This document shows positions 6,063-9,532 of a stretch of 9,532 bases of DNA, piece by piece. The position numbers were made by a program, and so were the translations under genes. Origin of the DNA: an uncultured Lachnospiraceae bacterium (GTDB taxonomy: Bacteria; Bacillota; Clostridia; Lachnospirales; Lachnospiraceae); assembly GCA_902803625.1 (NCBI GenBank), contig CADCQV010000244.1:1-9532 (forward strand), read 5' to 3'. Positions within the stretch are counted from its first letter, which is position 1; each line of letters opens with the position of its first letter. The notes under the pieces were generated by a model. The model had not been told where the DNA came from, ran no database searches, and saw only the letters and a list, made by a program, of their open reading frames with translations.

Positions 6063-6077
6063 AAAGCCTATATCCGC
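6046..6077. terminator. Hairpin spanning both convergent stop codons
   Basis: GCGGA (6046-6050) pairs with TCCGC (6073-6077), and inside it TGGGC (6054-6058) pairs with GCCTA (6066-6070, one G-T) around a 7-nt loop. The structure covers the stop of the peptide gene and the stop of the DUF402 gene, which are only 5 nt apart. Neither strand shows a clear T run after it, so it is at best a partial bidirectional terminator. Confidence 0.35.
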
Positions 6078-6544
6078 ATGGTTATTTCCCGGGTCAGACT
6101 TTCAAAATGACCGTCATAAATTATATTCAGAAGCTTGGATAAGGAGCGGAGAGCACGGCGCACATCGAGTTCATCGAGTGTGCCGGATTCCAGCGCCTGT
6201 TCGAATTCATCCAGATCAACGACTTTCACAAAACCATCCGGCATAACTATCACATCTGCCAGAAGATCTCTGAAAATATAGGCATTGTCGCTTTCCCGGT
6301 ACTCGTAGTCTATGATGTCGCAGTACCAGTAGACAAGGGAATTGTCAGAACGAAGAAAGCGGCTTACCTTATAGCCTTCCTGCAGGAAGTAGCATGAATA
6401 CCCGTGGTCAAATTCATCCTTGGGATGCAGTGTATTCCAGGAGGTCACGATTATACGCTCATTGGCATAGATAACGATGTCATCCTTTAAGGGAATACAC
6501 TCCTCGGGTATTATGCGTTTCCTGTAGAGTATAGGCTTATCCAT
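6068..6544 (-). CDS. DUF402 domain protein
   Basis: The 158-aa protein matches the DUF402 pattern: an N-terminal beta-rich half, WYCDIIDYEYR (about 73-83), then DLLADVIVMPDGFVKVVDLDEF (93-114) and a helical C-terminus. Members of this family include nucleoside di/triphosphatases (staphylococcal Ntdp) and the RNA-binding part of FAU-1 type ribonuclease; the activity here is not known. The conserved acidic residues of the DLLADV and VVDLDEFE motifs are present and fit metal-dependent phosphate chemistry. It starts 3 nt after the atpC stop, with AGGAAAA inside the end of atpC as a likely ribosome binding site, so it is co-transcribed and probably translationally coupled. It is the last gene of the ATP synthase operon and ends 5 nt from the convergent peptide gene. 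Confidence 0.8.
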   Translation of the reverse strand: MDKPILYRKRIIPEECIPLKDDIVIYANERIIVTSWNTLHPKDEFDHGYSCYFLQEGYKVSRFLRSDNSLVYWYCDIIDYEYRESDNAYIFRDLLADVIVMPDGFVKVVDLDEFEQALESGTLDELDVRRALRSLSKLLNIIYDGHFESLTREITMRI

Positions 6545-6547
6545 TAC

Positions 6548-6958
6548 TTATTTTCCTGAAGATGCGCTTCCTATCCGGACAAGAGCCCGGTAGAGCTTTG
6601 CCTGGGCACGTACTCTGGCTTCGGCATCGAGCTTTGCGTCATTTAAGGCCTTTTCGGCCTTTTCCTTTGCAGCCTTTGCTCTGTCCAGATCTATTTCATC
6701 ACTCCATTCCCAGGTTGTGGGGAGAACTCGGCAGATACCGTTCATCACGGAGAGCATGCCGCCGATACAGGCAGCCGTTCTCTCGGTCCCGTCCTCCATA
6801 ACCACATGGGCTGTGCCCATTCCGATGGAGGTACAGTAATTCATATGCCGGGCAAGTATTTCCACATCTCCCGCTATGGTTCTAAGAAGCAGCTTCTGTA
6901 CATTTCCGGAGAATTCCGGTCCGTCCATTGAAACCACATCAAGCTGATAGGCAGACAT
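6548..6958 (-). CDS. atpC: ATP synthase F1 epsilon subunit
   Basis: The 136-aa epsilon subunit of F1 sits on the central stalk, links gamma to the c-ring and can inhibit ATP hydrolysis. The N-terminal beta-sandwich (about 1-85) has the usual opening, LDVVSMDGPEFSGNVQKLLL, and the GxxxV-x-T-like patch with G-D-V-E-I-L at about 30-35. The C-terminal helical pair (about 88-136) holds DLDRAKAAKEKAEKAL and AKLYRALVRI. Its ribosome binding site GGGGG overlaps the end of atpD. It follows atpD by 13 nt, the usual order. The length and two-domain layout are normal. Confidence 0.95.
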   Translation of the reverse strand: MSAYQLDVVSMDGPEFSGNVQKLLLRTIAGDVEILARHMNYCTSIGMGTAHVVMEDGTERTAACIGGMLSVMNGICRVLPTTWEWSDEIDLDRAKAAKEKAEKALNDAKLDAEARVRAQAKLYRALVRIGSASSGK

Positions 6959-6971
6959 AGGTCAATCCCCC

Positions 6972-8363
6972 TTACTTCTTTGCTTTCTCAAATACCTCAT
7001 CGATGGTTCCGACGAGAAGGAAAGCACTTTCGGGCAGCTCGTCGCACTCGCCGTCAAGGATCATACGGAAGCCTCTTAAGGTCTCCTTTAAGGGAACATA
7101 CTTGCCGGGAAGACCGGTAAACTGTTCTGCCACGGAGAAGCTCTGAGACAGGAAGTTCTGTATCTTTCTTGCACGGTAAACCGCCTGCTTGTCTTCCTCT
7201 GACAGCTCGTCCATACCCATGATGGCTATGATGTCCTGAAGCTCCCTGTATCTCTGGAGAACCTGCTGAACTCCCTTCGCTATCTCGTAGTGATCCTTAC
7301 CCAGAATATCCGGTGAAAGGATACGGCTTGTGGAATCAAGCGGATCAACAGCCGGATAGATTCCCTTGGAAGCGATATCACGGGAAAGAACCGTGGTCGC
7401 ATCAAGGTGGGTGAAGGTTGTAGCGGGAGCAGGGTCTGTAAGGTCATCGGCAGGCACATAAACCGCCTGAACAGAGGTGATCGATCCCTTCTTCGTAGAA
7501 GTGATACGCTCCTGCAGGGCACCCATTTCCGTAGCAAGTGTGGGCTGGTAACCAACGGCCGAAGGCATACGTCCGAGAAGTGCCGAAACCTCGGAACCTG
7601 CCTGTGTAAATCTGAATATATTGTCAATGAAGAGGAGCACGTCCTGATTCTTTACATCACGGAAATATTCCGCCATGGTAAGTCCGGACAGACCGACTCT
7701 CATTCTGGCTCCGGGGGGCTCATTCATCTGACCGTATACCAGGGCTGTCTTATCCAGAACCCCGCTTTCGGTCATTTCGCCGTAAAGGTCGTTTCCTTCA
7801 CGGGTACGCTCTCCGACACCGGTAAATACCGATATTCCGCCGTGAGCCTTTGCAACGTTATTAATAAGCTCCATTATAAGGACTGTCTTTCCGACACCCG
7901 CACCGCCGAAGAGTCCGATCTTTCCGCCCTTTGCATAGGGGCAGATAAGGTCTACCACCTTTATGCCTGTTTCAAATATTTCGGTAGCAGGCACCTGATC
8001 TTCAAAGCTGGGAGCGGGGCGGTGTATAGCCCAGCGTTCCTTTGCTTCGGGAGCGGGCTTATTATCAACCGGCTCTCCCAGAAGGTTGAATACACGTCCG
8101 AGACATTCCTCTCCTACGGGAACGGTAATGGGGCCGCCTGTATCGACAGCGTCAGTGCCGCGGACAAGTCCGTCTGTAGAACTGATGGCAATACAGCGAA
8201 CCACATCGTCACCTACCTGCTGGGCAACCTCTGCCACAACCTTCCGGCCATCCGCCTCTATCTCTATGGCATTTTTCAGGTCGGGAAGCTCTCCCTCAAG
8301 GAAACGGATATCCAGAACGGGTCCGGTTATCTGTATTACCTTTCCAATGTGTTTTTCACTCAT
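6972..8363 (-). CDS. atpD: ATP synthase F1 beta subunit
   Basis: The catalytic subunit of F1, 463 aa, makes ATP at the alpha/beta interfaces driven by ion flow through Fo. Visible motifs are the Walker A GGAGVGKT (153-160), catalytic Glu185 in GVGERTREGNDLY and the Walker B LLFID (243-247). GRMPSAVGYQPTLATEMG (264-281) carries the adenine pocket region, and DELSEED (385-391) is the coupling loop. The length is normal and no residue is missing. The start has AAGGAG 5 nt upstream. Coupling to H+ or Na+ depends on the c subunit, which is not in the window. The beta gene is separated from atpG by 146 nt that hold a repeat element; this gap is long compared with the other gaps in the operon. Confidence 0.99.
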   Translation of the reverse strand: MSEKHIGKVIQITGPVLDIRFLEGELPDLKNAIEIEADGRKVVAEVAQQVGDDVVRCIAISSTDGLVRGTDAVDTGGPITVPVGEECLGRVFNLLGEPVDNKPAPEAKERWAIHRPAPSFEDQVPATEIFETGIKVVDLICPYAKGGKIGLFGGAGVGKTVLIMELINNVAKAHGGISVFTGVGERTREGNDLYGEMTESGVLDKTALVYGQMNEPPGARMRVGLSGLTMAEYFRDVKNQDVLLFIDNIFRFTQAGSEVSALLGRMPSAVGYQPTLATEMGALQERITSTKKGSITSVQAVYVPADDLTDPAPATTFTHLDATTVLSRDIASKGIYPAVDPLDSTSRILSPDILGKDHYEIAKGVQQVLQRYRELQDIIAIMGMDELSEEDKQAVYRARKIQNFLSQSFSVAEQFTGLPGKYVPLKETLRGFRMILDGECDELPESAFLLVGTIDEVFEKAKK

Positions 8364-8383
8364 GATAACTCCTTTTGATTCAT

Positions 8384-8408
8384 AAGATTCTTCGCTTCGC
8401 TCAGAATG
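8384..8408 (-). repeat. Dispersed palindromic repeat, copy before atpD
   Basis: On the minus strand this reads CATTCT, then GAGCGAAGCGA, then AGAATCTT; ATTCT and AGAAT form the arms. It is identical over 25 bp to the copy at 8475-8499 and in the same orientation. It lies about 9 nt upstream of the atpD ribosome binding site. Confidence 0.7.
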
Positions 8409-8433
8409 GTAAAATGTCCAGTGGACATTTTAC
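8409..8433. repeat. Perfect 12-bp palindromic hairpin
   Basis: GTAAAATGTCCA (8409-8420) and TGGACATTTTAC (8422-8433) are perfect inverted arms around a single base. This is one of two hairpins held between the two direct repeat copies in the atpG-atpD gap. In the mRNA a few central bases must form the loop. Confidence 0.75.
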
Positions 8434-8468
8434 GGGCACGTTTTGACGCGCTATGCGCGTCAGTGCCC
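8434..8468. repeat. GC-rich hairpin in the atpG-atpD gap
   Basis: GGGCAC (8434-8439) with GTGCCC (8463-8468) encloses TGACGCGC (8444-8451) with GCGCGTCA (8455-8462) around a TAT loop. The only interruption is a 4-nt bulge on one side. It gives a 14-bp composite stem and should be stable in the polycistronic mRNA. Confidence 0.75.
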
Positions 8469-8474
8469 CGCAGA

Positions 8475-8499
8475 AAGATTCTTCGCTTCGCTCAGAATG
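8475..8499 (-). repeat. Dispersed palindromic repeat, copy after atpG
   Basis: It is identical over 25 bp to 8384-8408 and in the same orientation. It starts just beyond the atpG stop codon (8510-8512). A small additional inverted repeat, ATGACA (8497-8502) with TGTCAT (8508-8513), joins the end of this copy to the atpG stop. Confidence 0.7.
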
Positions 8500-8509
8500 A
8501 CAATACATG

Positions 8510-9373
8510 TCATAGCTCTTCCGCGCCGGCAACGATCTCTGTGATCTCCTGTGTGATACCTGCCTGACGGGCACGGTTATAATAGAGATTCAGCTTTTCG
8601 ATCAATTCTTCGGCGTTGTCTGTAGCAGCTTCCATGGCGGTCCGTCTGGCGGCCAGCTCGCTGGCAACAGAAACGTTTATCCCAGAATAGAGAAGCCCTG
8701 CCAGATACTCGGGAACTATCTCATTAAATACTGTCTCACTGTCCGGTTCATAGAGGATAAGATCCCTGGGCCTTTTATATTCTCTGGCGCCGTCGGTTTC
8801 TATGAAATCCGAAAGAGGAAGCATGGAGCTGGCCTCCGGCACCTGGGAAAGCATGGAAATAAAGTTCGTATAGCAAAGGAAGATATGTCCGAATTCTTCA
8901 TCGCGGTATGCCCTGCATATCAGCCGTCCGAGCTCAAAGCAGTCGTTTATGCCCACACGCGCGACCTCGGCATAAGCCTCAGTATAAATGGGGACATTGT
9001 GATGTTTAAAGTATTCCACGGACTTCTTGCCGATAGGAAGAACAGTGATATCTCTTCCCTTAGTCTCACTCTCCATAAACTTAAAGAGGTTTGAATTGTA
9101 TCCGCCTGCCATTCCCCGGTCACCGGCAATGACGATATAAAGCCATTTCTCGTTGTTCCCGGGTTTTGTGTAAGGGGAACCGAAATCCAGATTTCCGTGG
9201 GCAATGTCCGTAAGCGTATCCTTCAGTGTTTTCAGATAAGGCTTACTGGCATCCGCTTTTTCTTTGGCTTTTCTGAGCTTTGAAGCTGCCACCAGCTGCA
9301 TGGCCTTTGTGGTCTGCATCGTGGTTTCCACGCTCTTGATCCGGAGCTTCACAGCCTTCATATTTGCAGCCAT
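8510..9373 (-). CDS. atpG: ATP synthase F1 gamma subunit
   Basis: The gamma subunit, 287 aa, is the rotating central shaft of F1. The N-terminal helix (MKAVKLRIKSVETTMQTTKAM, then LVAASKLRKAK) and the C-terminal helix (NRARQAGITQEITEIVAGAEEL) are the two family signatures and form the coiled-coil axle. The Rossmann-like middle includes IVIAGDRGMAGGYNSNLF (about 80-97), a conserved stretch. Length is normal. The start has AAAGGAGG 6 nt upstream, which overlaps the atpA stop, so atpA and atpG are coupled. The gene is followed at its stop by the repeat element. Confidence 0.97.
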   Translation of the reverse strand: MAANMKAVKLRIKSVETTMQTTKAMQLVAASKLRKAKEKADASKPYLKTLKDTLTDIAHGNLDFGSPYTKPGNNEKWLYIVIAGDRGMAGGYNSNLFKFMESETKGRDITVLPIGKKSVEYFKHHNVPIYTEAYAEVARVGINDCFELGRLICRAYRDEEFGHIFLCYTNFISMLSQVPEASSMLPLSDFIETDGAREYKRPRDLILYEPDSETVFNEIVPEYLAGLLYSGINVSVASELAARRTAMEAATDNAEELIEKLNLYYNRARQAGITQEITEIVAGAEEL

Positions 9374-9385
9374 GTAGTTCCTCCT

Positions 9386-9532
9386 TTAAGCCGTTTTCTT
9401 TTTAATAAAATCTGCAGTATAGGTATCGAGAGCTGACTTAAGCTTTTCCTCGCCCTCACCTTCGAGCTTGCCGGTCTCTCTGATTGCAGACATTGCTGCC
9501 TTTCCGTCGGCATCGCTGTCCAGATACTCAAA
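9386..9532 (-). CDS. atpA: ATP synthase F1 alpha subunit, C-terminal end
   Basis: Only the last 48 codons are in the window; the gene continues beyond the right edge. The visible part has an EYLDSDADGKAAMSAIRETG stretch and ends in a helix with DTYTADFIKKKTA, typical of the alpha C-terminus. It is not long enough to show any nucleotide-binding motif. The call rests mainly on position before atpG and on this helical tail. The TAA stop overlaps the ribosome binding site of atpG. Confidence 0.88.
   Translation of the reverse strand, partial: FEYLDSDADGKAAMSAIRETGKLEGEGEEKLKSALDTYTADFIKKKTA

Noticed and set aside
7407..8378. Long plus-strand open frame (323 codons) opposite atpD
   Set aside because: It lies wholly antisense to the highly conserved atpD gene, has no ribosome binding site and a protein composition with no domain; it is a by-product of atpD codon use.
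8384..8499. Direct repeats suggesting a CRISPR array
   Set aside because: Only two copies, the repeat is dispersed elsewhere in single copies, and the 66-nt interval is itself made of hairpins rather than a spacer.

Overview
The window looks like chromosomal DNA of an anaerobic Firmicute, most likely Lachnospiraceae or a near clostridial relative. This rests on the strong AGGAGG-type ribosome binding sites, the F-type ATP synthase gene order, a clostridial-type RpiB, a SleB-type wall hydrolase and a small double-glycine leader peptide. Base composition is moderate, near half G+C by eye. The genus cannot be named from the sequence alone.

Left part, plus strand (1-5537). A repeat fragment at the left edge is followed by a near-consensus promoter, a roughly 325-nt untranslated leader and a 76-residue protein of unknown function (418-648). 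A long-looped hairpin and an extended -10 promoter placed right against the start codon come next. Four tightly packed genes follow: a membrane-anchored GH18 protein with a probable SH3-like domain, threonylcarbamoyl-AMP synthase (tsaC/sua5 type), ribose-5-phosphate isomerase B, and a secreted coiled-coil SleB-type hydrolase with a long acidic tail. The first two overlap by 4 nt, and the last two are 2 nt apart. Two housekeeping enzymes, for tRNA t6A synthesis and pentose phosphate metabolism, are thus bracketed by two envelope proteins.

Middle (5538-6062). A palindrome-rich intergenic element with inverted ends leads into an 88-residue peptide with a textbook double-glycine leader. It has no transporter or modification enzyme nearby, so it is an orphan secreted-peptide or RiPP-like candidate.

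Right part, minus strand (6068-9532). This is the distal end of an ATP synthase operon, read right to left: atpA (C-terminal end only), atpG, atpD, atpC, then a DUF402 gene 3 nt after atpC. The atpG-atpD gap holds a composite palindromic element: two direct copies of a short repeat flanking two strong hairpins, all within the polycistronic mRNA.

The main unexplained structure is a dispersed palindromic repeat family with ATTCT/AGAAT arms around a GCGAAGCG-like centre. It occurs at five places, each at a gene boundary. One copy carries a compensatory base-pair change, which hints that the folded form matters. The double-glycine peptide is the other strong candidate for something undescribed.
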